6,685 nucleotides of DNA from Methylophaga sp. (GTDB lineage Bacteria; Pseudomonadota; Gammaproteobacteria; Nitrosococcales; Methylophagaceae): NCBI GenBank assembly GCA_013139345.1, contig WTAY01000012.1:1-6685 (forward strand), given 5' to 3'. Below the pieces are notes generated by a model. It worked only from the letters and a program-made list of their open reading frames with translations. It ran no database searches and was not told the DNA's origin. Positions within the stretch are counted from its first letter, which is position 1; the number at the start of each line of letters is the position of its first letter. Both the position numbers and the translations under genes were made by a program. Below, piece after piece: positions 1 to 4,874 of this stretch.

Positions 1-423
1 AAACATCTCAATAAACAGTTTCAAGTGCGCACGATTCAAAAGCGTTATGTGGCACTGCTGGCAGGTTGGGTTGCCGACGATCAGGGGTGGGTTACTGCTG
101 CCATAGTGAAAGATAAAATGTATTTTCCTCGGGTAAAAATTTGTCACACGACAGGCAAAGAGGCCATAAGTGAATACAAGGTATTACACCGGCTAGAGCA
201 ACCGCGTCGAAGCTTGGTGCAATAGACTCCCCATACCGGACGTACACACCAGTTACGGATTCACAGCCAGGCAATAGGGCATCCAATTCTTGGGTGTGAT
301 CTGTATAAAAACGAGCATAGTGAACAGATGGCAGATCGTTTGCTATTACACGCGAGTGACTTGTATTTTGAGCATCCTACCAGTGGTAAACAATTCCATG
401 GACAGTGTCCCTGTCCGTTTTAA
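1..423 (+). pseudogene. RluA-family pseudouridine synthase, 3' part, with in-frame amber stop
   Basis: RluA-family enzymes convert specific uridines of rRNA or tRNA to pseudouridine in the cytoplasm. Reading frame 1 is open from the window edge to TAG at 223-225 and then stays open in the same frame to TAA at 421-423. Before the stop I read KRYVALL and a CHTTGKEAISEYKVLHR stretch, which matches the region after the catalytic domain core in RluA. After the stop I read TPHTGRTHQLRIH, then GHPILGCDLY and RLLLHASDLYFEHP, the conserved C-terminal RluA motifs. In relatives the position of the TAG is normally leucine (LVQLTPxTGR), so one T-to-A change from TTG explains it. The N-terminal half with the catalytic HRLD motif lies outside the window. 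It is probably a recent pseudogene; a sequencing error or suppressed stop is also possible. Which RluA subfamily it belongs to cannot be decided from this part. Confidence 0.85.
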
Positions 424-459
424 TCAGATAATTTATTTTAGGTCTGATACGTTTTTTTT
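423..459 (+). terminator. Possible intrinsic terminator after the rluA-like gene
   Basis: ATCAGA (423-428) and TCTGAT (443-448) are perfect inverted arms, followed after three bases by a run of eight T (452-459). The stem is short and AT-rich with a 14-nt loop, so it is weak by structure. Its place right at the stop codon and the T run fit an intrinsic terminator. Confidence 0.45.
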
Positions 460-596
460 AAAGGCCGGTAAGTACACAAAATGAAACCTGGAAATAGCCT
501 TGCACAAACCAAGTAAATACATAACAATAAAATCTTATGGATCGATTTTCACTTCGCTCAAATCATTGATGTAAGAAACAATTTTGAAATCGCTTC

Positions 597-617
597 TTAA
601 TGACATCATGTCATTAA
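597..617. promoter_or_regulatory. 21-bp perfect palindrome upstream of the DUF6172-like gene
   Basis: The arms TTAATGACA and TGTCATTAA flank a 3-nt centre (TCA). The site ends 45 nt before the ATG at 663, where an operator would be expected. With no T run after it, it is not a good terminator. It could bind a dimeric regulator or fold in the 5' UTR. No regulator is encoded next to it. Confidence 0.4.
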
Positions 618-662
618 TTGAAGATTATTATTTAAAAATAACAGTCCCTTTATGGAATCACT

Positions 663-956
663 ATGAAAAAAACGTTTAATTTGACCCATACAAAGCTCCC
701 AGTTCCAAGGGTTATTGAAGCAATCAAGTATGAAGTCAAAAAATATCTAAAAAGAGAACGTAACAAGGCTCTCCCCGAAGGTGTTGATTTTTGGGATTTC
801 GACTGCCGGTTTGGTGATGATGAGGCAACTAGTGAAGTTATTCATGTATCCGCCATTAATAAATACATTTCTCAGGCCGAATTAAAACAGCTCGAATCTT
901 TTTATTTGGAAATTTTGGCGAAACCGGGGCAACGAAGCAATAAACCAATTGAGTAA
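663..956 (+). CDS. DUF6172-like small conserved protein
   Basis: A 97-aa soluble protein starting MKKTFNLTH, with a basic KYEVKKYLKRERNKALPEG segment (about residues 24-42), then VDFWDFDCRFG (43-53), and ending in a conserved-looking LEILAKPGQRSNKP tail. This order (MKKTF start, KYLKRER, EGVDFWDFDC, EILAKPG) is what I recall for the family annotated as DUF6172. That family has no known function and the usual length is close to 100 aa, so the gene appears complete. There is no signal peptide or membrane segment. The start at 663 fits the family, although the ribosome binding site is poor (GGA 8 bases upstream). It stands alone between the rluA-like gene and the accessory region. I am confident that it is a real gene and less sure of the family name. 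Confidence 0.75.
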   Translation: MKKTFNLTHTKLPVPRVIEAIKYEVKKYLKRERNKALPEGVDFWDFDCRFGDDEATSEVIHVSAINKYISQAELKQLESFYLEILAKPGQRSNKPIE

Positions 957-1004
957 TGCAGGGCAAAGATAAAAAAGAGACATAAGCAAAGTTTGCAATT
1001 GATT

Positions 1005-1036
1005 ACAGAATGGTAGGGTCACAGAATGGTAGGGTC
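1005..1036. repeat. Perfect 16-bp tandem duplication
   Basis: ACAGAATGGTAGGGTC occurs twice with no gap, at 1005-1020 and 1021-1036. Each copy contains GTAG, the tetranucleotide typical of REP sequences. The second copy runs into the inverted-repeat element at 1030-1096, so the duplication probably arose at the border of that element. Confidence 0.85.
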
Positions 1037-1096
1037 AGGTCTTTCCGAGCCACATATTATCACGAACTTAATATGGCATAGAAAGACCAGCCCCTA
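1030..1096. repeat. Small inverted-repeat (REP/MITE-like) element
   Basis: TAGGGTCAGGTCTTTC (1030-1045) faces GAAAGACCAGCCCCTA (1081-1096). The arms match at 14 of 16 positions and are 35 bp apart. GGTCAGG/GACC-type ends are common beside RAYT (Y1) transposase genes, and a RAYT lies 1.3 kb downstream. However, its ends (GGGGTCAGCCAG) differ, so this may be a remnant of a different family. No coding sequence is inside. Confidence 0.55.
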
Positions 1097-1257
1097 AATT
1101 TTCCAAAAATGAATTTTGAATTTGCTATTAAAGGATATGTTGTGTTTTCGAATACAGTTCCAATGATATTTAATGATAGCCGTTTATTCCAAGAGGAAAT
1201 TGAGTTTTTGACATTTGATTAACTTGAACAAATAAATGTAAGTTAATTTGGCTAAGA

Positions 1258-1401
1258 ATGAAACAATTGACACCCAACAGCTCAATTTTTATGCCACCAC
1301 CTTTTCAAAATAGTAAATTAGAATTAAACCTAAGTATTAATAAAAACGGTGGTAATATGATTCTCAATATTTATTGGCGAATAAGCAGTTCCATATTATG
1401 A
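1258..1401 (+). CDS. Small 47-codon ORF overlapping the PIN gene start (uncertain)
   Basis: An open frame from ATG 1258 (or internal ATG 1291 or 1357) ends in TGA at 1399-1401, overlapping the PIN gene's ATG as ATGA. The peptide begins MKQLTPNSSIF and ends ILNIYWRISSSIL; I recognise no domain. A GGTGG sequence precedes ATG 1357, which would give a 14-residue leader coupling translation into the PIN gene. It could be a leader peptide, the end of a decayed upstream gene, or chance. Confidence 0.25.
   Translation: MKQLTPNSSIFMPPPFQNSKLELNLSINKNGGNMILNIYWRISSSIL
1267..1295 (+). promoter_or_regulatory. Possible sigma70 promoter for the PIN module
   Basis: A perfect -35 TTGACA (1267-1272) is followed after 17 bp by TATGCC (1290-1295), a poor -10 with only TAT matching. 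It is the best promoter-like sequence upstream of the PIN gene, about 100 bp before its ATG. Confidence 0.35.
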
Positions 1402-1829
1402 AAATATATTTAGATAACTGCTGTTTTAATCGGCCATTTGATGATCAATCACAACTTAGAATTTTGTTAGAATCTGAGGCCAAATTAAGAATTCAAGAAA
1501 ATATTCGTTCGGGTGCATTTGAGCTGGTTTGGTCGTATATATTGGATTATGAGAACAGCCAAAATCCATTTCGAGAAAGACGAGAACAAATTATAAAATG
1601 GCGAACATATTCTGATAAAGATATTGAAGAGAGTGAAGAAGTCATTAATATTGCTGGCATGATGATGAAACATGGAATTAAAAAACTAGATTCATTGCAT
1701 TTGGCTTGTGCTATTAAGGCAAATGCAGATTACTTTTTAACAACTGATGATGGAGTCATCAAAAAAGCAAAGCACATTAAGAATATCCAAATCCTAGATC
1801 CGATTGGGTTTATTAAAGAGGTTTCAATA
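1398..1829 (+). CDS. PIN-domain protein, probable toxin RNase
   Basis: PIN-domain proteins are metal-dependent nucleases; small free-standing ones are usually toxins that cut RNA. The predicted 144-aa protein starts MKIYLDNCCFNRPFDD, giving the first acidic site D6. Further candidate metal ligands are E52 (in LDYENS), D98 (in KKLDSLHLACA) and D117/D118 (in FLTTDDG). This order and spacing fit a whole PIN fold, and no site is missing. I chose ATG 1398 because an upstream TTG (1374) only adds eight residues that do not belong to the family start. The CDS reads through codon 1827-1829 (ATA) and its stop TGA is at 1830-1832, overlapping the downstream gene's ATG (1829), so the two are translationally coupled. 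Function as a toxin is inferred from family and context. Confidence 0.85.
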
Positions 1830-2029
1830 TGATTACTGATACAGAAATAAAATCCAAGGGAGTTCAGATCCTTGCAACTCACTTAGGTGATGTTGAAATG
1901 GAAAGGTTTATTGCACTCATCCAAAGAGAGCCGTTTGATTACACAAAATGGCATCAAAATATGGAAGATGATATAAGCCTTGAAGAATTAAGCAAAAAAG
2001 CTATGTCTTTTCGTAATAAAGCATCTTAA
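1829..2029 (+). CDS. Small partner of the PIN protein, probable antitoxin
   Basis: A 66-aa protein, starting MITDTEIKSKGVQIL, with a central ERFIALIQREPFDYTKW segment (about residues 25-41) and an acidic, helical tail (ISLEELSKKAM). I recall similar short proteins (RFIALIQREPFDYTxW) beside PIN genes of this type, but cannot name the family. The ATG overlaps the PIN stop (ATGA), and GAGG lies 7 nt upstream, a good ribosome binding site. Size, acidity and coupling fit an antitoxin that binds and blocks the nuclease. The order, toxin gene first, is the reverse of most type II modules. No DNA-binding domain is obvious, so autoregulation is uncertain. Confidence 0.75.
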   Translation: MITDTEIKSKGVQILATHLGDVEMERFIALIQREPFDYTKWHQNMEDDISLEELSKKAMSFRNKAS

Positions 2030-2120
2030 TTAGAAAGGGAAAAGCAGAGATTCAAATACGGAATGATTTGTAAAAAAACTGTTTTTGTGGAGAACACAAG
2101 CCTAACCACTAGCATACTTT

Positions 2121-2166
2121 TTATAACAGTCGTTCAACCCGCCGAGCGGGTAACTTAGCGTTAAAC
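2121..2166 (+). other. attC-like integron recombination site
   Basis: The 3' end is GTTAAAC (2160-2166), which matches the attC R' core GTTRRRY. The 5' end TTATAAC (2121-2127) pairs with it at five of seven positions. Between them are TCGTTCAA (2130-2137) and TAACTTAGC (2151-2159), placed like the L'' and L' boxes of known cassettes such as aadA, whose attC reads TAACA..TTCGTTCAA..TTAACT..AGCGTTA. The centre folds as ACCCGC-CGA-GCGGGT (2137-2151). At 46 bp it is shorter than usual attC sites, so it may be degenerate. The next ORF starts 12 bp after it with a ribosome binding site, as in gene cassettes. Confidence 0.5.
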
Positions 2167-2178
2167 TCTGGAGGAATC

Positions 2179-2406
2179 ATGTCAATAGGTATCAGGCATT
2201 TTGTAGTAGATGGAGAGAATGTTGAAAAAATGAGTCAAAAAAAAAGGCAAAGTTTTTACATAAAACAAGAGAACTCTCTATCTAAATATGCGGGTCTAAT
2301 AATTGATATTGCAGACATTTGCGTGGAGCTTGTCGATAGAAAGGCATACAAAATAATTAGAATTGATTGGAGAAATCAAGGGAAATCAAGGGGTCAGCCA
2401 GCTTGA
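2179..2406 (+). pseudogene. Cassette-type hypothetical gene, truncated by the RAYT element
   Basis: The ORF starts MSIGIRHFVVDGENVEKMS behind a strong GGAGGA (2170-2175) and continues to YKIIRIDW, after which it enters the repeat end of the RAYT element and stops at 2404-2406. The last dozen codons (RNQGKSRGQPA) come from the element. The pattern of a short RHFVV start and a VELVDRKAYKIIRID segment resembles a family of small uncharacterised proteins (RHFVL...VELENRKPVEILRIDY), often 90 aa or more, so the C-terminus is missing. Joining base 2368 to 3453 across the repeated TTGATT restores an open frame to TAG 3563-3565, about 100 aa in all. Function is unknown; no catalytic motif is visible. 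Confidence 0.6.
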
Positions 2407-2438
2407 TTTGCAAGGCAACCCAGTGTATTCTGTTAGTT

Positions 2439-3149
2439 ATGGCTAGATTACCAAGAATAGTAGTTCCAAACCAACCTCTACATATTATGCATCGAGGTAA
2501 TAATCGGCAGGATATATTTGAATCTGAGGAGGACCTAACTCGAATTAAAGAAGATATTGAGCATTCTTTGTTAAAATCGGGTTGTTCTTTGCATGCTTAT
2601 GTCATTATGACTAATCATTTACATTTGCTTGTTACCCCAAAAGACAGGGAGCAGTTGACGGTGTTTATGCAGTCAATGGCGAACAGATATGTTCGTTATT
2701 TCAATGCGAAAAACAAACGAACTGGCACCATATGGGAGGGGCGCTTTAAGTCGTGTTTAGTTGATAGTGAGCATTATTTGTTTGCTTTGTATAAGTATAT
2801 TGAAATGAATCCAGTCAGGGCTGGAATGGTTATGGAGCTTGCTGATTATGAATGGTCAAGCTATGCTCATAATGCTTTAGGGAAAGCAGATAGATTGATT
2901 AGCGAGCATCCGTTGTATAAAGCTTTGGGAGATGATTTACAGCAGCGTTATAAAAGCTATCAAAAGATATTTGATAAGCTTGATATTGCTAAGGAAGAAA
3001 GCCTAATAACGGAAGCAACCTTGCGTGGCGAGGTTTATGGCACCAATGGATTCCACCAAAAGATCAGCCAGTTGATTTCACGATCAACTAAGTTGGCTGC
3101 TCATGGGGGGGATCGGAAAAGTGAGGTTTATAAAGATCAAGCTGGCTGA
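2439..3149 (+). CDS. REP-associated tyrosine transposase (Y1_Tnp/RAYT family)
   Basis: Single-strand DNA endonuclease/transposase of the HUH superfamily, which nicks at REP-like palindromes through a tyrosine. The 236-aa protein starts MARLPRIVVP and NQPLHIMHRGNNRQ, then has TNHLHLLVTP with the metal-binding H60-L61-H62 pair. WEGRFKSCLV follows (residues 99-108), and then YKYIEMNPVRAGM (118-130), where Y120 is the likely nucleophile. WSSY (139-142) and a basic AAHGGDRKS tail (220-228) complete it. All key residues are present, so it may be active. I chose ATG 2439 because the MARLPR start is typical; an upstream TTG (2367) lies outside the element and adds unrelated residues. No clear ribosome binding site is seen. 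The stop codon lies inside the inner right repeat, so the gene's end doubles as a mobile end. Confidence 0.9.
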   Translation: MARLPRIVVPNQPLHIMHRGNNRQDIFESEEDLTRIKEDIEHSLLKSGCSLHAYVIMTNHLHLLVTPKDREQLTVFMQSMANRYVRYFNAKNKRTGTIWEGRFKSCLVDSEHYLFALYKYIEMNPVRAGMVMELADYEWSSYAHNALGKADRLISEHPLYKALGDDLQQRYKSYQKIFDKLDIAKEESLITEATLRGEVYGTNGFHQKISQLISRSTKLAAHGGDRKSEVYKDQAG

Positions 3150-3185
3150 CCCTAATACCGCTACTGGCTGACCCCAATGCCGCTA
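3142..3185 (+). repeat. 22-bp tandem repeat at the transposase 3' end
   Basis: Two adjacent 22-bp units (3142-3163 and 3164-3185), each CTGGCTGACCC followed by an AATRCCGCTA-type segment, differ at two positions only. The first includes the transposase stop codon. Confidence 0.85.
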
Positions 3186-3434
3186 CCAGTCGATAAAACC
3201 CATATAGTTCATAATCTTACGAAAATTTATCTGCTGGCATTGTCAGTTAGGTATTGAAAATATATCAGTAATCAGCGACTTATGAATTACATTTAGTAAG
3301 AATTGTAGAATAAAATGATTTTTCAAGTTTCTAAGTGATTGTTTTTATTTGTTATCATCTTATGAAATTGTACTTTCAAATATTCGTTAACTATTATATT
3401 TCAATCGCTTAGTTGTTCACTGGTAGCGGTATTT
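3153..3434. other. Non-coding tail of the RAYT element
   Basis: No gene is visible between the transposase stop and the right outer repeat. AATGCCGCTACCAGT (3176-3190) is matched in inverted form at 3419-3433 (14 of 15). The two arms enclose about 228 bp of very AT-rich sequence without a long ORF, which looks like a MITE-style passenger inside the larger element. Confidence 0.6.
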
Positions 3435-3526
3435 CTGGCTGACCCCTTGATTACCAAGTTATAAACAACCTTGAAGTTATTGACCTTGTAAATGATTTTA
3501 CTTTTTTTCTGCCATTAAGAAGGTGG

Positions 3527-3553
3527 CAAAAGGCAAGACCTGATACCTTGCCT
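3527..3553 (-). terminator. Intrinsic terminator of the lipoprotein gene
   Basis: Read on the minus strand, AGGCAAG (3553-3547) and CTTGCCT (3537-3531) form a 7-bp stem with a 9-nt loop, followed by a short T run. It begins 9 nt after the lipoprotein stop codon. Confidence 0.6.
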
Positions 3554-3561
3554 CATTTGAG

Positions 3562-3870
3562 TTAGTTTAAACATTTTACTTTTGTAAAATGTACATCTAC
3601 ATTAATTCCGACGGGTGAGCGCCCTTTAACCCTGTCCACAACAAGTACACTAACATCTTTACACTCATCTTTAAGTAAATGCTTTACGGTTTTATATCTC
3701 CCTTCTTCTGTGTTTGCATCGTATATGGCTAGCGGTACGTGTTTAATACGGATCTCATAGTCATAGTCAGGGTCATTAGATCTGTACAGATCAGTCATGG
3801 CTGGAACATCTATTGATGCGCAGCTAGATGTTAAAATGCAAATTAATAATATAATTATATTTTTCTTCAT
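3562..3870 (-). CDS. Small putative lipoprotein of unknown function
   Basis: A 102-aa protein starting MKKNIIILLICILTSSC. The N-terminus has two lysines, a hydrophobic core (residues 5-13) and a lipobox-like LTSSC, so signal peptidase II should cut before C17. A18 at +2 is not the inner-membrane Asp signal, which favours the outer membrane. The mature part contains DPDYDYEIRIKHVPLAIYD, C70 and C100; the two cysteines could form a disulfide. I recognise no family. A GGAA lies 9 nt before the ATG. It is transcribed against its neighbours, has its own terminator just downstream, and a perfect hairpin (3912-3929) lies about 40 nt upstream of its start. Orphan lipoproteins of this kind are frequent in accessory regions. 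Confidence 0.75.
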   Translation of the reverse strand: MKKNIIILLICILTSSCASIDVPAMTDLYRSNDPDYDYEIRIKHVPLAIYDANTEEGRYKTVKHLLKDECKDVSVLVVDRVKGRSPVGINVDVHFTKVKCLN

Positions 3871-3911
3871 TAAACTAAGTTCCGCTTATGGGTCTTAAAA
3901 ATAGAAAATAA

Positions 3912-3929
3912 CTTGCTGTATTCAGCAAG
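3912..3929. promoter_or_regulatory. Perfect 7-bp hairpin upstream of the lipoprotein gene
   Basis: CTTGCTG and CAGCAAG (3912-3918, 3923-3929) enclose TATT. On the minus strand a TTATTTT tract follows, so it could be an attenuator or terminator; as DNA it could be an operator for the lipoprotein promoter. Evidence for any role is only structural. Confidence 0.4.
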
Positions 3930-3961
3930 ATAAGCTTTGAATTTGAAAAATTAGGCAAGTG

Positions 3962-4045
3962 CGGTAGGTTGGGGTGACGGTAGGAACCCCAACGTCTTTG
4001 GGTTACGACAACATGTTGGGTTTCGTACCTCAACCCAACCTACCG
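3962..4045. repeat. BIME: two inverted REP sequences
   Basis: The 84-bp unit has 12-bp perfect outer arms, CGGTAGGTTGGG (3962-3973) and CCCAACCTACCG (4034-4045). Each half is a REP in opposite orientation: GTAG followed by a hairpin. The left hairpin is GTTGGGGT (3968-3975) with ACCCCAAC (3986-3993). The right one is GTTGGGTT (4015-4022) with AACCCAAC (4032-4039). GTAG plus palindrome is the RAYT target format. The sequence differs from the ends of the RAYT element at 2384-3452, so another RAYT in the genome is probably responsible. Confidence 0.8.
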
Positions 4046-4092
4046 AGCTAGACATGAGGGGCGGTAAGATGTCGCGGCCAGCTTTGGGATCG

Positions 4093-4113
4093 ATTGCGAG
4101 GGCGCAATTGGTT
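4093..4113 (+). other. 6-bp hairpin with T-rich 3' side
   Basis: ATTGCG (4093-4098) and CGCAAT (4103-4108) form a perfect stem with loop AGGG, followed by TGGTTTT. It could be an intrinsic terminator or part of the domain IV stem of the group II intron remnant that follows. Confidence 0.4.
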
Positions 4114-4128
4114 TTATTACACGAAGGA

Positions 4129-4190
4129 GGTGCCCCGTGCGGACCCGCATGCGGGGTGCTGGAGAGAAACCGGCCCTTCCCCGATTATAT
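4129..4190 (+). ncRNA. Group II intron 3' remnant (domain V-like and end), no reverse transcriptase
   Basis: Bases 4129-4160 can fold as domain V: a 9-pair lower helix with several G-U wobbles (4129-4137 with 4152-4160), a 2-nt bulge on the 3' side (TG, 4150-4151), a 4-pair upper helix (TGCG/CGCA) and a 4-nt loop GACC. Domain V normally has 9 pairs, a 2-nt bulge and 5 pairs. The triad position reads UGC against G-U-G; bacterial class C introns use CGC, so one transition would explain it. The run ends in CCCCGATT (4179-4186), like the 3' ends I recall for such introns. No intron-encoded protein is present upstream, so this is a 5'-truncated fragment. The assignment rests on structure by eye. 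Confidence 0.45.
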
Positions 4191-4193
4191 GTG

Positions 4194-4222
4194 TTGCTAT
4201 TGTAATTAATTATTGCCATAAT
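4194..4222 (+). promoter_or_regulatory. Promoter of the RHH gene, with palindromic spacer
   Basis: The -35 TTGCTA (4194-4199) and -10 CATAAT (4217-4222) are 17 bp apart. The spacer holds the 10-bp palindrome TAATTAATTA (4203-4212), preceded by G, giving GTAATTA at 4202-4208. The same motif sits at the same place in the second promoter of this unit. The start would be near 4229, leaving a UTR of about 24 nt. Confidence 0.6.
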
Positions 4223-4252
4223 TTACTCCACACACGTAAATACAAAAAGCCA

Positions 4253-4783
4253 ATGGATCTTAACAATAAACCAGTAGATACAAGCGTCAATATTAATATT
4301 CGTATATCTAAAAACCTTAAAGAGCTATCATCAGCCTTACTAATGAATATGGGAACAAATCAATCCCAATTTATTCGTGACTCTTTACAGTACGTTGTAA
4401 ATCACAACACTCTTCCTTGGCAAGAAAATAATTCAAATACTTTATTAAATAAATACACAATCATACAACAAAACACATTTCAGTCGCTACAATCACTATG
4501 CGCAGGAAACCTAGTGGATCCTCAGGCAATTAATTCAATTTGCGCCTCTCTTGACGACATACATCTTCAATCTTCCCGCAAACTTGATGAACTGCATGCA
4601 CATGGTATGAGTTCAATACCTCACAGTAGCCTAAATAGTATGCTTTTACAGCTAACCAGTTTATTGCGATATAACAGTAGTTATACTGCTCAAAATTACT
4701 CTTCATACTCACCAGTAGTAGCTAACCAGATAAGACAACTATTAGAAAATATTGATTTAACTATTCGATCAAACAACCTATGA
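4253..4783 (+). CDS. Ribbon-helix-helix (CopG/MetJ-like) DNA-binding protein
   Basis: A 176-aa protein. After a short N-terminal tail (MDLNNKPVDTS), VNINIRIS (residues 12-19) fits the DNA-contacting beta strand. NLKELSSALLMNMG (21-34) and NQSQFIRDSLQYVVN (36-50) fit the two helices of an RHH domain, which works as a dimer. The remaining 120 residues are polar and probably helical, with no domain I recognise; this is long for a simple antitoxin. Extra-long RHH proteins include relaxosome accessory proteins (MobC/NikA-like) and autoregulators, but no relaxase or oriT is visible. I chose ATG 4253. The frame is open upstream from TTG 4094, but that part crosses the intron remnant and encodes unrelated residues. 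The ribosome binding site is weak (AAAAAG). It probably forms a unit with the next gene. Confidence 0.75.
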   Translation: MDLNNKPVDTSVNINIRISKNLKELSSALLMNMGTNQSQFIRDSLQYVVNHNTLPWQENNSNTLLNKYTIIQQNTFQSLQSLCAGNLVDPQAINSICASLDDIHLQSSRKLDELHAHGMSSIPHSSLNSMLLQLTSLLRYNSSYTAQNYSSYSPVVANQIRQLLENIDLTIRSNNL

Positions 4784-4810
4784 TTGTCATTGCAAAAATA
4801 AAATATTGTA

Positions 4811-4839
4811 TTGACGCTCGTAATTACATTATGTACTAT
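4811..4839 (+). promoter_or_regulatory. Strong sigma70 promoter of the 95-aa gene
   Basis: The -35 TTGACG (4811-4816) and -10 TACTAT (4834-4839) are separated by 17 bp, and each matches five of six consensus bases. GTAATTAC (4820-4827), an 8-bp palindrome, lies in the spacer, where a bound repressor would block polymerase. Transcription would start near 4846. Confidence 0.7.
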
Positions 4840-4861
4840 GATTTTTTAAAAAATAAGTATC

Positions 4862-4867
4862 AAGGAG
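4862..4867 (+). promoter_or_regulatory. Strong ribosome binding site of the 95-aa gene
   Basis: AAGGAG, 7 nt before ATG 4875. It fixes the start and contrasts with the weak site of the RHH gene, so the second protein is probably made in larger amount. Confidence 0.8.
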
Positions 4868-4874
4868 CCAAAAA

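Larger units (their letters stand above)
957..1257. other. Gene-poor spacer with short repeats
   Basis: I see no convincing gene here. The stretch holds the tandem 16-bp repeat and the inverted-repeat element listed separately (1005-1096). It also holds a 37-codon ORF at 1109-1222 (starting MNFEFAIKG) that has no clear ribosome binding site and matches no family I know; it may be a gene remnant. Confidence 0.5.
2384..3452 (+). mobile_element. RAYT-type transposon-like element with nested inverted repeats
   Basis: The outer ends are a perfect 18-bp inverted repeat, AATCAAGGGGTCAGCCAG at 2384-2401 and its complement at 3435-3452. A second perfect 17-bp pair uses the same left end (2391-2407) and an inner right end at 3136-3152, overlapping the transposase stop codon. 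The element carries one Y1 transposase gene and a 300-bp tail. It interrupts a cassette-like ORF. The sequence AAATCAAGGG is tandemly repeated at its left border (2373-2392), and TTGATT occurs on both sides (2363-2368, 3447-3452). It resembles REP-associated transposase loci more than a classical DDE insertion sequence. Confidence 0.7.

Noticed and set aside
1109..1222. 37-codon ORF starting MNFEFAIKG
   Set aside because: Real-looking composition but no ribosome binding site, no family and very short; left as a possible remnant.
1374..1397. TTG start of the PIN gene
   Set aside because: Adds eight residues not expected before the MKIYLDN start; ATG 1398 is a better start and overlaps the upstream stop.
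2142..2151. Central hairpin of the attC-like site as a terminator for the PIN module
   Set aside because: No T run follows; the flanking boxes fit attC better.
2367..2438. Extension of the transposase from TTG 2367
   Set aside because: It begins before the element's end; the family start MARLPR is at 2439.
3142..3185. CRISPR-like repeats
   Set aside because: The two units are directly adjacent with no spacer and belong to the RAYT element.
4094..4252. N-terminal extension of the RHH gene from TTG 4094
   Set aside because: It translates the intron-like remnant and promoter; the RHH domain starts shortly after ATG 4253.
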